DNA of 64,000 nt from Platycnemis pennipes. Taxonomy: Eukaryota > Arthropoda > Insecta > Odonata > Platycnemididae. The translations under genes and the position numbers were made by a program. The notes beneath the pieces are model-generated. The model ran no database searches and was not told the origin of the DNA. It saw nothing but the letters and a program-made list of their open reading frames with translations. Shown piece by piece: positions 34,626 through 47,390 of this stretch; the stretch's first letter is position 1, and each line of letters begins with the position of its first letter. The stretch spans positions 22,027,805 to 22,091,804 of the forward strand of contig OW121856.1 in NCBI GenBank assembly GCA_933228895.1. Reading direction: 5' to 3'.

Positions 34626-36565
34626 GTAAATACCGAATCTTTCTAGGAAACTGCAGGTGATAAAGGAAAATAAACACTTTGGTCTTCCTTCCACCCTAAA
34701 ATCTGAACCTCATGAGCGGTTGTGCTTCCACATTGGTATGTGGTCGATTTTACCCTCAACAACCAGACAGTACTTCGGGTTTAACACTTCTTCTATTGCT
34801 CAGCAACGACATGTAGCGAGGAACTTATCACATTCAAAGGAGCACCATGTTGTATTTAAGGATGATACCTTTTACCACACGCTTTTGCTAATTTTTATAG
34901 CTACGTCACCTCAGTGGTTCGGGGTTGCGATGTTATATCATCTTGTCGCGGTCGAGTGCTCTCATTTCCTCGTCGAAAAACACTTTTACGGATTCTCTTT
35001 GTGGTCCCATTCGCCAGCAATTGATCTTGGATGGAACAAGGCATGGGGAGAATAGTATATGTCTGATGGGAACGGGTAGTGTTGGTTCTCTGTAGGCGGT
35101 GATTGTTGATGGGAATGTTTTTCCCGAGTTAATTGACAGACCTCTATCCCCCAACCAGAGGGCGCCCTGCAGCTACGACAGCTGCGGCCGCAAGAGAATA
35201 GTTCCCTCGGCCATGGGGAAAAAACAAGAGACATACCACGACGCGAAACAAAAGGATATGGGGGGTGCAGGAGGACGAAGTGGGAGAGGCAGATGCGTGC
35301 ACTCTGGTCTTCATTTTTTATGCGCTTCAATTCCTCGCCGCGTTGGCGTTACCACCCGTGAGTATCTTGGCAGTTGCTTGACTTTGGTGATGTAATCAAG
35401 CATATGGGTTTAATCTACTGCGTTTTGGAGGGACTGTGCACCATAAAACGGAGCTAAAGATCTTTCAAGTCTTCCTTTTGTGACCAGCCCTAAATGCCGC
35501 GAGGGAATATGCAGTAATTATTTAGTCACTCAATATGCTGGACAAAAACTAAAGCATCGTATAAATAAATAGAAATAATCTATTTAAAGGGTTCCATCCC
35601 TGCCTATACGTTATTTATTACACCTATGTGACCTTTTTTCGAGGTACTTAAAACCTTCCTATTTTATTTTGTGGATTATTGCAAAAGAGGGGTTTTAGCA
35701 GTTAACTTTAGCGTGTAAATTACCCTCATCCCCTACATTACTCTGGTTGATGACGGTAGAGTATCAACTGAGAACACATTTGCGTGTGAAATTCAGGTAC
35801 TATGTAATTGGAACGGGGGTGGGCAGTTTTTTTCTTACCCTGCGCCACTCTTGATTTTCCAGAATGATTTTGTATACAGAAAAATGTATCATCACAGCTT
35901 GAGTTCATCTGCCCATCAACCAAATGTCTCTCTCATATTTGACCCCGAGATCTCATAGGTATTAACATTTCATTTTGAGTAATGAATTTGGAGAATTTTT
36001 TCTGATCGATTATAGTGGTCAAATGGTTTAAGTTATTGCAAAAATTGAATAATGCCGCAGGTAACTGCTAATTTAACAATGAATGTATTTAATTTACGTT
36101 CATTCTGACCCCTTTGGCTGGTCATGTAAATTACGATGAAAAGTTTGTATTCGAAATCAGTCATATTTGAACAGATATGTTCTAAAAATATGGTTTGCTC
36201 AAAAAAGATTTCCTTACTGTTGCCAAGTTTTGAAATAAATAGTTATTTTACCAATGGTTTATTTGGCGCAGAACGCCATGCTTCGCTGTTGAACATTGAT
36301 AAACCTTAGAGCAGTGAAATAAAGGTTTATGATGCGCTCGAGTCCCTGTCACGCTCAAACAAAATACAGCTGGGCATATCAATAAAATTGACTCACCGGT
36401 AAAGAACTACGTAACAGCCTGAATTTATATGTAAAAATGTTGCGAAGATCTTGCATCACTCCGTTAAACATTGAAGGGGCCTGAATCCTTGATAGGAAAA
36501 CTAAAATTGGTTAAAGATAATCTGTGTAAAAGTACAAGAAAGATCATTGGTCATCCATTTTCGAG
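34626..36565. other. Stretch with one GC-rich patch, no supported gene
   Basis: About 35100-35370 is GC- and CpG-rich, with GGGCGCCCTGCAGC and ACAGCTGCGGCCGCAAGAG. Its plus and minus frames of about 100 codons mirror each other. CTCGCCGCGTTGG near 35334 also occurs in the Gypsy LTRs but the match does not extend. The rest is AT-rich with nothing recognised. Confidence 0.4.
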
Positions 36566-36570
36566 TAAGT

Positions 36571-37810
36571 ACGTCTACATCTTCATAATACCCTTCGAGC
36601 CACCATCAGGGTGTGTGGCAGGGGGTGAATTTTCACCAAACATGCACTTAAAAGGATTAGTATTAATATATTAGTCTAAACTTCACCATTTAAAAGGATG
36701 AAAATAGCAAAGTAAGCATGTAAAGACGTGCTGTTAGTTGGGTTACCTTTAAGTCCTTATATAAACATGCAACTACCTAGCTATGGGTTGATTCACTCGT
36801 ATTGGAAATATTTACCGCTGTTAATATCCCTAATTGTACGAGGAAAAAAGGACATTTTGAATCTGTCAGTTCGGCAACCAATTTCTCTAATTTTGTAATT
36901 ATGGTCCAGTCTACCATAGTAAGTTGGGGTTCGCAAAATATTTTTAACGTCATTGCTGAAAATATTATCATGGAATTTATTTAAGAGATTATGTCTAAAT
37001 TTCAACATGCGATCGTACAATGATTCTTATTTTAATTCTTTTAATAGACTGGTTACGCTAGTATGGTTATCGTATCGTCCCTTTACAAATCTTGCCAATC
37101 TTCGCTGCACACGTTCAAGTTCGTTAGTTATACCGATTCATAGGGATCCCATACACTGGCAAAATATTCCAAATGGGGTATAAGAAGGGAAAAGTAGCTG
37201 ATTTCTCGTATATGATCGTCAAATTTACCCAACAATCTTGCGATGAATCCCAGCTTACGATTAGATTGCCCCATTATTTCACGGATGTGTTTACCCCAGG
37301 AAAGATCATGTATCAGGATTATTCCAAGATATTTAATGGAATTCACATTTATTGATTCATTATTACTTATTTTGTACGTGCTAGGAGGACAGCAATTCTT
37401 TTTCAAAAATGTATTACTGTACATTTTTAAAACTTTGATTCTAACTGCCATGTACCACACCATTTTTCAATTGCTTGTCGGTCATTATTTAACTATTCAT
37501 TATCATTTTGGCATAGAATTTCCCTGTACACTACTGCGTCATCGGCAAATAGTCGAAGCTTACTTTTACCCACCTTATTGATATAATTTACGTATAGAAG
37601 GAACAGGAGTGGACCTACCACACCACCTTGTGGGACACTGAAGTGACTTCCATTGCCGGGGAGGTAACACCGTCAAAAACAACCCTTTGTACCCGATCAT
37701 GTAGGAAATCATTTATTCATGATATAATATTGCTAATTATTCCATAAGATTTTAATTTAAAAATTACTTTTCTCTGAGACGCCTTGTCAAAATCTTTCTT
37801 GAAAAAAGGT
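36571..37810 (-). mobile_element. CR1-like LINE, longest copy, with reverse transcriptase core
   Basis: The longest remnant of this LINE family. Reading the minus strand from about 37800, the RT palm begins with a decayed FDKASQRKV block (about 37792-37766) and VPQGGVVGP (about 37643-37615). The catalytic box FADDAVVYR is intact at about 37559-37530. The thumb and tail domain follow (LGIILIHDLSWGKHIRE in 37463-37128, RPHLEY-like LIPHLEYFASVWDP). The ORF is split by several frameshifts. The 3' region has the CCACACACCCTGATGGTGG block and a decayed tail at 36571-36590. The 5' limit is unclear, since DNA beyond about 37810 no longer matches. Confidence 0.85.
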
Positions 37811-38930
37811 AGTGCAGATCAAAAAATTCTCGTCTTCAGTATAGCTGATTGCTCTATCCCTTAGCCCTTTATCATCCCCATAATGCTGTATGAAATTTCC
37901 TATGATCTTACTGGGACATTTTGGATTACCTTTGAGATAAGGAATCCTGGTTAACGTAGTGATATACAAAGTGCTTATCATAGTCTATAGTCTTAGGTTT
38001 GATTTCTCATTCAAAATGTCTCTGGAGAGCTACTTAAATAAAGCTAATTTTCATTTCATTACTCCTTTCTCTCTCCCTTCCTAACACGCTTCGCAATTTT
38101 CTCTACAATACCTTCACTTTCCTTTGCAATGGTGCCAATGAGTTCCTAGTTTACTTCTCAATGTAACCATTTTTTCAGGTCTTATTATTATATCATCGTA
38201 ATTATTGTAATTCTCTTTTCTATCCCTCTTCTCAGAACATCTTCGTTCCATCGTCATCACTCTTCTGTAACACTTCATTTCAAATTATTCTAATCTTCGC
38301 TACCCGTGGCATCTAGAAATGCTTCTATATGTTTTCTGCCGGTAAAGAAAAGTTAACGGGTATTATTTCCTCCCATGACCCCAACGTCTAAATTATTATC
38401 TCTCTTAAGCACCTATTACCTCCTACCTCCGATCATTCAGTCCAATGTACCCATTTCTTTCTTCCCTTTGCCACTCTAAACCAGCATTATTCCACTTTCT
38501 CACATCCTTCAAAACACCCTAGCTCTTTATTACCTGCTTTAACCAGACCTGCCTTCTCTTAATTACATCAACCGCCTTTTCTCTACTACCATCCCTTAAA
38601 CTTCCTCGACCTTCTTATTTTCCACCCACCTTACTTCATTCTTCTCCATGACCGTGCATCTTAAATCATTAGAGTAATTTTCTCCTCTTAGTTAAAGTTC
38701 ATGTTGCTGTGTTATTAAATATTACACTCCAAATAAGACTTTTCATCTTACCTATTTTTTACGTACCTACGCTGCGAGCTTAGCAGGTGAAGGCGAAAAC
38801 ATATTTGCTTGTTATTGACCGCGGAACAAAACACTTTGCCAATATGTTTGGCTTATTGATCATTGAAGATTTGTATTAACTAATGGGAATTTTTGGGACC
38901 CATCTGTGAAGATGTTTTGACGGTATTTCG
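37811..38930. other. Pyrimidine-rich stretch, possible LINE debris on the minus strand
   Basis: From about 38040 to 38700 the plus strand is very rich in C and T, which suits the complement of an A/G-rich LINE ORF. One minus-strand phrase near 38290-38260, FEMKCYRR, resembles the tail of RTE-like LINE proteins. Nothing else is convincing. Confidence 0.25.
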
Positions 38931-39270
38931 ATGGGCTGGCATTCAGCGTCGCTAATGGGAGTGCAGCATCGCTCAGCTTTAGCGAGGGTAGCTACGGGTG
39001 AAGAGGGATGGGAGGGTGGGAGGGTAGAGTGGTGGGAGGTGGCGTGGCGTGAGATGCTTCCTTATATATCCTGAGGACGGATGACCATTGGGAGAACCCT
39101 CGCTTAATTGAGGCCGGGCGAGAATTAGAGGCAGGCGAGGGATTTAAGCGGTGGCTCAGCGTGAAGGACGACTGCGTGGGAGGGAGCGAACTGGGGATAG
39201 CAATGGAGACTGTTCATTCGCCTAATAAGCGGCCGCTAAGCTGTCTGGTGGCTTGATTCAGCCTTCTCGG
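38930..39270. promoter_or_regulatory. GC-rich island with G-runs, possible regulatory element
   Basis: A G-rich run, GGGATGGGAGGGTGGGAGGG, at about 39006-39025 (plus) could form a G-quadruplex. It is followed by a mixed GC-rich block containing CGCTTAATTGAGG, a homeodomain-type TAATTG core, and AAGCGGCCGCTAAGC. No ORF of note. The regulatory role is inferred from composition only. Confidence 0.3.
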
Positions 39271-41610
39271 TCGCTATTACTCTCTCCTCATATCTCCATC
39301 TCTCTCCCTCATCTTGGGAGAAGTAATTCTCAGCCTCCTTGTGTCTGTTTTCCTCTGCTGTCTGAGTATAAATAAAAATTTTCAATGCTGCGTAAAAACA
39401 TTATCCACAAACGCTCCTTTTGGACATTTCCTTTCAGGTTTGGCAAGCAGCTAAAAATGCTTAGGTGAGATTTGATCTGTATTTGTCCGGTGTGATACAT
39501 GTAACAGGAGTACGGTATTGCATGTTAAGACACCGTGTTCCTGTGCTGAATTAGTTTTTAACGGTGAAATCGTTAACGCGGTCACCATAAATATGGATAT
39601 CCACTCATCAGTAATGTTTTCCTGGCTTATGTCTTCGCCTGCAACGCATCACACAGTATGATCTAATGTATGGGCGTATTCGCTGGCTCTCTAACTATGG
39701 GTGCGATAAGATATTGTAACAGGTGATATTGACTGAGGTTCCGGAGAAATTCGATATCGAATTACAAAGGTAGAGAGAAAATGTCGAATTATTAGCTGAA
39801 CGAAACAGTAGGAGTATTCATGACAAATTAAACTAAAATATTTCATGAAATTCACATTGGGATTTTTTTATAAAATCAATTGTTCAGCCCTTTTGTGATT
39901 TAACGGCAGTGTAAAACGTCTCGTTTGGCCGAAGAAGTCTAAAGCCCAGGGTTATTTTTCTGGTCCAGTAAGAATTTTTCCTCTGCTACTTTTAAGCGAA
40001 ACAAAATGACATTCATTTGAGTCGTTAAAACAGTTTACCAAGAGGTGCATATCACACCGTAGATAGTCATAGTGTAGGTTTGTAGGTATGTCCTCTTGGT
40101 CAGTGGGTTTTGTAAAACTCGGTTCTGCCATACAAGTGATATTTTTTATGAGCCATTACGGAGCATGAGAATTGGCTCCTAAATAAACCAGAGAAGCCAT
40201 GCCTTGTGAAAGGATCTAATGCCTATCAAATAAGATAACACCAGAATTAATCTTGAAATATGTGTTGATTATGGAAACGTGATGGAAATGTAAAGTAAAT
40301 CAAATAGCACAAGCAATTGTCTCTAAAATATTTTCTAAATATGTTTTTTTTTTCATAAATTCATTTTTAGCTACGGTGCAAATTTAGACAAATGAGAAGT
40401 TATAGTTATACAAACAGAGGAAGTAACTCGAGGGAGAGGTTATTTATCGAAATATAAGTGGAGGTGGTAGGAGGAGCTATATGGTGAATTGATGTTAAGC
40501 CTTCCTCTGTTAGAATATTCAATCCATGTTAAATATCTGAGACGTCATTTGACGTTAAAAATATACCCCTCTGACCCAAGCAGTAGCTTATGAATTGTAA
40601 AGTATATGGATAAGAACGTGTGGAGGAATAATGTACATGGAATTCTATGAAACCTTACCAGACGCGAGAGCAGGGCATATTCAAATTATATGGGCTAAAA
40701 AAGCACACTATTCGAAAATTCTAGCCTTGCTCGGATTATATGGTATGCTAAAGTAGTCCTTCTATCATCGTGACATATATCTTAGATTAAGATCTCCTTA
40801 AATTACTATTCCAGCCGTTTGCCATATATTACTGCCTCCCTCAGCTATCGGCAGGTTGGCTACTTCTTTAACGGGCTTTGAACCCCGTATTTGATTCGTG
40901 ACCGCAGACTTCTTTTCTTCTTTGAATATTTATAGGCTAGAGGCAGAACATTTTTCCAGCCAAGATGCCTGCATGATTTTATTCAGTTAATTCACAGGAG
41001 ACTGTACCTGTCTTGAATAATATAATTCTTGATCACTTAGTAAAGCAAAGTCATCTGTATTTTTCTTAGGTCTTTTAGAAATTTTACAAGGTTTTAACGG
41101 AGACAGCACATTTCATCATTCTTCTCAGGCCACGTTATAATACTCTCTTCACAGGTTTAATAAATTCACTAAGCATATGTTAACAAATATTCATAATTAT
41201 AAATGAATTACTTTTCCAAGGTGAGAAAATTGAAACAATGCTATTTATTTAATCATTTTCTGCTTGGATCAAGGGCTCGATATATTAAATGCGTTCTTAT
41301 TTGCAATATTATTTTTCGAAATCAATGCACTAACTTACTTATTGCCATTAATAATCGGCATCTAATATTATGGTACATACATACCTACATTATTGCAGCT
41401 AAAATTTTAACTTCACGTATTCCTTTCGTGAAAGGAATAGCAATCATCAGCAACACTTCTTTTGAGGGTTAATTTCAAAAATTTTGTGTCGCATTTGAAG
41501 ACAAAAAACATTTGGAGCTTGAATTCCCATTAACGTCAGAATGTCACTTTTGATATAGCACCGTGGGATTTTTTTTAATTAAAAATGTTCAATTCCCTCA
41601 AATTTCCATC
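39271..41610. other. AT-rich stretch, nothing recognised
   Basis: No supported feature. Confidence 0.5.
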
Positions 41611-41612
41611 TC

Positions 41613-41646
41613 TTTTCAATCATTTCATGACTGAAATGATTGAAAA
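41613..41646. repeat. Perfect 15-bp hairpin with 4-base loop
   Basis: TTTTCAATCATTTCA at 41613-41627 and its exact complement TGAAATGATTGAAAA at 41632-41646, loop TGAC. It is preceded by AATTTCC and not embedded in a recognised element. Confidence 0.75.
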
Positions 41647-41754
41647 CGCCTTGAGTGGGCATTGACGATCCAGATGACTTGATTTAGTTGCGGAATGATT
41701 ACCAGAATGCTGATATTGGAGTTGAAATTATTGTTCGGAATACGTTATTAAAAA

Positions 41755-41885
41755 AATAGTAGTCTCACGAACAGAAGGGTTCAGAGCTTAGCTGGCTGGC
41801 AGGCGATGGATTTGAACTTGAAATAATATCCGGTCTCATTCGGCAGCCCGTATAACCATACGACTCGCCCTGCGCTTGTGATCCA
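41755..41885 (-). mobile_element. tRNA-derived SINE head, family D
   Basis: On the minus strand the head reads GGGCGAGTCGTATGG (A-box region, about 41860-41874). About 45 bases later comes AGTTCAAATCC, one mismatch from the B-box consensus (about 41811-41821). The spacing fits a tRNA ancestor. The following body is short and not shared with other families here. Confidence 0.5.
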
Positions 41886-42810
41886 ATCCGAGTCTTTATC
41901 GAGGCGTGCACCTCGGGTGCGAATGGGTGCGATACCATCACGTGATAATAAAGCACCGTGCGGATGGTGCGCAGTGTGCGGGAGTCCTTGACAAAAGAAA
42001 ACTCTGCCCGCAACGACGTGAACATTTTGGTACCGATGGCCTATTCACCGTAACGCGATGCAATCGACCAAATGCTGACGGCTATATCATTCCTGGTTCA
42101 ATGACGCTGAAATAGCCTCATATCTGCTGTAACGACGAGAGGTGGAACTCAGGATACTAAGTTTTAGACCAAGGTATCCTGTATCCATAATATTGTTTTC
42201 ATCTTCTCTCCTCAGTGCCATTTCATGCTTTTCTCCGTTCATTTAGTCAAGCCATTGAACTCGGGTAGGTAACTGTACCCTGAAAAAATGACTATTGCTG
42301 CACCCATAAAGCTGCCACTGAAGTGGTTCAAATGGCCGTGCTGAATGCGAGCGAACAATAGTATTCCCGGAATGGAAGTACCTATAAGATAAAAAGAAAG
42401 CATCAGAAATAGTTGGATTTCTAGTAGAAAAATATTGCCTACTCATTCCTAGTACTTAACATTATTTTGACCCAACGTGGTACAAGCTAAATTCATATCT
42501 ACGGAAGAATAATTTATGTATAAGGTTGAAAATCGTATTTATTCAATCTTTCAATTACTCTGGTTCATATATAGTAAACGGAAAAAGAATAAATGATATG
42601 CAATAGCAACTATATATTCTTCCTGGATAACTGGTAAATGGACTCACTAATCTGTAAATACAGGTAATCTGTACCTTTACTGTACCTGTAGCTGACCTGT
42701 AATATCCGTCCTAGACTCTCATATTGTTATTTGACTTGATAATCAAATTTATGCATTCACCTTAAATAACATGATATGTCTGCCGAGAGTATTCGATCGC
42801 GCTCACTACC
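41886..42810. other. Stretch without recognised gene
   Basis: About 41886-42110 is GC-richer with mirrored ORFs of 69-86 codons, no family recognised. The rest is AT-rich. Confidence 0.45.
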
Positions 42811-42814
42811 ATTG

Positions 42815-43260
42815 TCATCATCATCAGTATTTTAATCCTAGGATTGGTTTACTGCAACCCTCCATTCTTCCCTATTCAGTGTCTATTTGACCCTATTTGG
42901 TCTTACTCGTGGGACCTTCCCTTCAATATTCCCTTGCATTATATTTCTAACTAATTCATTGTGCCTCAAGGTATGTCCAATCCATCTGTTTCCTTTTGCC
43001 GTACGGTTTTCCATATTGTGCCTTCTTCATCTTCTGTGTTGTTCTAATTTCACTCCTCGAATTGTGATAGTTGCCCTAATTTTGCACACTAGGATTTTAG
43101 TTTTCTCCTAGCTGATGCTCATATTATATTCTTGAAGTATTTGGTCCATTGTGGTCAGGGATTCTTGCAGGTCCTCTCAACTTTCTGCCACCACTGCAAT
43201 GTCATCAGCAAACCTTAGCATGTTCTTCTTCACTATCATTGCAACTATCACTTTTAATCC
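42815..43260 (-). mobile_element. LINE fragment with intact FADD reverse transcriptase box
   Basis: The minus strand reads NMLRFADDIAVVAES at about 43225-43184, a non-LTR reverse transcriptase catalytic box with both aspartates. A frameshifted remainder follows (CLRHNELVRN-like pieces near 42970-42920). The 3' end shares CCTAGGATTGGTTT with the RTE-like fragments at 27755 and 24385. The body between differs, so it may be a sister family. Confidence 0.65.
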
Positions 43261-43955
43261 GACTTTTGTTTTGTATTAATGATTTTGTATTTGAAAATAC
43301 ATGTAGGTACACCTTCAAGGTAAAACCTTCATATTAAGGCCTGCATTTCAACGAAAGATAGTCATATAACAAAAATATACAAATTTAATACCTTAAGTAT
43401 AAGAAAGGGAACTCATATAAAAGCAAATCTTATAGAACATTGAAGGCACACTATTTAATTAGTTTAACGTTATGGTCCTTTTAAGCCACTCTTGGCTTAT
43501 CAGCAGGTGACTTTTATAATTTATCAATAGAGTTATTACTTATCTCTAACAACATTAATTATGTACATAGCAACCATTTCTTGGTCCTTCTCTTAACATC
43601 CTTATATATTCTTTTTTTTTAAATCAGCACTCATCTTATTCATAAGTTTGGGAACATAAACACTTAGTTGCCTACAACCTTTGTGTTTGTACTATCTTGG
43701 AACTTCATATTGATTAATTTTTCTATCTTCAATATTTTGATAGTACATTCTTTTCCTTTTGAAATAATTTTTAGTGATTAAATATACTTCAATAACTCTA
43801 GGTTTTTTTCTTCTATTTGCATTGGAAAAACAAAAATGTAGTTATTATACCGTGAGAGTGTATTTTTGACAGCATACTGAGTATCTATAGTTGAAAGATT
43901 ATTGAGCCATGCCATACTCAAAAGCTTAGAAGCATTCCATGAACCTGGTTTTAAA
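43261..43955. other. AT-rich stretch, nothing recognised
   Basis: No supported feature. Confidence 0.5.
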
Positions 43956-43959
43956 CAGG

Positions 43960-44390
43960 GTTTCCGAAAACGATGAGATTGACAGTTACAGTAGTGGTGT
44001 AATAGACGATACGCTAAGGTAACAAAGAGGTTAAATCCCAGGTAATACCATCGAAAGAGACCGGCTAATCGGCACGAATGGGCGGCTATGCATTCCGAAG
44101 CTTCGTGCCAAACCACAAGCAACGTTGGGAAACGAGCCGGCCGGCGTTACTGCCTCAAACGTGTGAAATTCCCGCGCCACAGCGGTGATATCATGGAGTA
44201 TTACATCCTCCCGTATCACATAAAATCGACCACTAGGATGGAAGCGGTGCTCGGCAGGAATGGCTGAAGAATAGTAGGAGATTAGGTAGCGTACAGAGCG
44301 CTGTGTGGGGGAAATCAATGGCCTCGATGGAATTCCAGGAGCTTTGAGACTTGGTTTTTTTAGGTACCGGAACCATGGAGACACCATCTA
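43960..44390. other. GC-richer unclassified segment with a 118-codon minus-strand ORF
   Basis: The minus-strand frame 44387-44031 (118 codons, for example VAREFHTFEAVTPAGSFPN) has mixed, protein-like composition, but I recognise no family. On the plus strand GAGGTTAAATCCC near 44028-44040 resembles a B box, with a possible A-box region near 43990-44010. A SINE-type explanation is therefore equally possible. Confidence 0.3.
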
Positions 44391-47060
44391 TGTTTGTTCT
44401 GGCCCTTTCTTCTTGGAAGTTTAGAGATCTTCACTCTGATACAATCATATACTGATGTGGAGAGAGATTTTACAGACGAAGCCGTGCACAGTATGGCTGC
44501 CAATAACTACTCTGAGTACGGTTAAGGATCAGAGGACCAACATAAATTGTTTATTGGCCTGCGTTTTTGTATAATTGAAGTGTATATAGTTCCAACTGCT
44601 TAGGTTTCCACGGGTGTTACAATTACAAAGATTCAGTGGGGAGGCCGTTCCTAAACATTTGGGTCAGTGTAGTCAAACATATCGGGTGTCAGTGTAGATG
44701 TTATAAAAACAGATTTAACCGAGGGAAGCAAAATTTATGCTTGAAAAATCAGTGCTAGTTTTAAATGTAAGGCGTCCGATACAAGAGAAATCACAAGGTT
44801 GAAGCTGAAGTCCACTTAATGGAACAAGTTACGCGTGAGATGAGACCAGAATAAAACAACTCACGATGCAAAGCCGAAAGTTTGTTGGCATGGTTCTTCC
44901 AGGCATTCTTTCGGGAAGTGTTTCGTCACCTCATTTGCATGACTTCGTTTTGAGTCATCCTTCTGCCTCTGAGCTACATAAAGCAATCCTCAACAGTGAA
45001 TAAGTGAAGGCCTTCCGTTCCTTACAGTCTTCTGCATTATATTCCACCACTACGAATGAGAATACGCATTCTAATTCGTAATTGAGAAATCTATGAGCTC
45101 ATTTATCATTCGCCTTCGGCTCAGGATCAAAAATAAAATGCATAATATGCCTTTTTTTAAGACAATCGAATAAGGAGACTCTTAATGAACGCAATAATCT
45201 TGGAGAAATCCTGAGGGAGCTAGGTTGACGGCTATTTTTTTTATTCTTTGCCTTTCTCTTGCTTTATCTACCATTTCTCTCTGCCTTTTCCTTCCACTTC
45301 CATCTCCTTCTCTCCTCATCCCAGTCTCGTACGCCGCGTCGGAATTCAAACGGGTCCAGCGGAGAGGAAGTCAGCCGCGATGGCCACAATTTCACGCTCG
45401 GTTTCATCCATTATAATGCATGCCTCACCCTATTTCATTAATTTTCCCTCCCTTTCTCATTTCACATTGCTCGTGTACTCTCAGCGTTTATGAGGCTTGC
45501 AACTTAATCACGGGTTGTAAATCGTATGTTGTGAATTCAAATGTATTATTTTTGGCTTAAGCTACGTGAAAAACGAGTATGCATCACTTGCATATAGGGA
45601 TTCAATTAGACTGATGAAAAAAATATTTATTAATAACTTTTACTGAAAATATTTGAACACATAAGAGATTGTGTTATTATGATAGGGAAATATGAATGTT
45701 ATATTATGGAGGAACAGCCGTTTATTTTCGATGCTTAACTCCAGTCATTTTTGCATTTTATTCATTTAAAATGAGACCAATGGAGGCCAAATGATCATCC
45801 ATTCATAGTCAACTATAGGTACCAATGTTGTTACATTGTTTTGTTCATTATATAGGTATATTTGTGTCAGAAAACGTGCCCTGTCAGTTTTCCCATAGTT
45901 TGAATTTTCGTAGTAGCACAAATTATCTTACAAAGTTGAAACTAATATCTACGAATATTATATTTTTGTGCTAGATAATTTCAGAGAATCATTTGCTAGA
46001 AGGCATTAGTGTCAGCTCTTACAGCCTAATGTTTGAAAGTGCATTGGTGTTTAAGCTGGTTTATTAGTAATCTAACGCAAGGGCCCGGTTCCAAATGTCG
46101 GCAGTGTCAGGTGATTGTCGCTGGTATACCGATTTCCACTTGAGAGAATTACAATACGGTACTCCGTCCGTCAGATGGGTCGTTAGCCATGGGCACCTTT
46201 GTATCTTTCCTTAAAAGCTGGATAATACCGAAACTCGCTTTCTCTCCTACATTCCTCCGTAACATAAAAGAAATAAACCACTATGCAATGACACACATAT
46301 CCTGAAATGGCAGTAATTACCTGGTTGTCGATCACCTTCCCAAATAATTACTTATAAATACTTAAGCTAGAAAAGTAAGACAGTTAAGTTACGGCATTCA
46401 AGTTTAGAAATGCAAACGCGCTGATAATGTAAAGCATGCCTCTCGGTCTTTCCACCGGTTAACAAGCTCCATTTCTGCCAGCGTTTTAAAAAGCGACTCG
46501 GTTTTCATCCTCAGGGCTTTTGGAATACTAGATCATATATTACGCAGATATATTTGATGCAATGCACAATTATATGCAAACTCCACTCTTGTGAATGACC
46601 AGAAAAGGTTCAAGCCGGTCTAGCAGTGTTTAATAATATTTATTTATAATAGAACAACGTTTTATTTTATGCATATAAAGTCAAAATTCCACCAAGATAA
46701 CTTGCCTGCTATTTCTATGAACAAACTACACTTGGTTCCTCAATCATTATGATTACTGTATTGCTAAATTGTAGATGAAAATAGTAGTAGATTTCACTTT
46801 CGTACAGTTACACGTGGGATGTGAATGCTGTGTTTGCAGTACCAACTAAATTATAGTGTTGAGTTAGGCCAGACATTTTGATATAGCCTAAGAATTTGGG
46901 TTACTCAATACTTAGTCTCCAAATTTCTCCTTTAAAACCTCTGGCTTGATGTCTCCTTAGGTTCTATTACAATTCTGAGTAAATTTCTGATACCGAAACT
47001 GATGTATTCTTTGCTTTAATACCATAGCTTTTAGGAAGCGAAGGTGCTGGCTATCATATC
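44391..47060. other. AT-rich stretch, nothing recognised
   Basis: Overlapping three-frame ORFs at 45225-45493 come from a pyrimidine-rich run and have no family match. At 46440-46520 the minus strand reads CCTGAGGATGAAAACCGAG, which may be a remnant of the same repeat type as the foldback element at 34169, but weakly. Confidence 0.45.
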
Positions 47061-47079
47061 GTCAATTGAAAACATTGAA

Positions 47080-47390
47080 AATTACCGTGACATATAAAGC
47101 GGATGCCATTATTCAAAAGAGCTCCTGTCCTCGCACAGCGTCTACAGAGTTTTCGCCGCCGTCTCCCGTTTTTCACTCCAATTCCCGCCGCTTTCCGTTT
47201 TCGCTCATTGATGGGAGCCTCGTTAATCAACTCAAGCGACGTCCGGGCAATTTTAACCCCCGGAGGAGAAGTTTCCGATGGCTGTTAAGTGCCGCGCGCC
47301 ATGAAACTCACTCCCTTGGAAGTGCAGCATCGTACGTGGGAGGGAGGGGGTGGATCACTTATTCGAGTGACAGAGAGTTTTAAATTGCCA
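47080..47390. promoter_or_regulatory. GC-rich island, possible regulatory element
   Basis: Clear GC and CpG rise with CATTGATGGGAGCC, GTTAATCAACTC, GCGACGTCCGGGC and CCGCGCGCC. Two overlapping plus-strand frames (105 and 61 codons) are in different phases and unrecognised. Labelled on composition only. Confidence 0.3.

Noticed and set aside
45225..45493. Three overlapping ORFs of 60-81 codons
   Set aside because: They all come from one pyrimidine-rich run read in three phases; Ser/Leu/Pro-rich with no family match.
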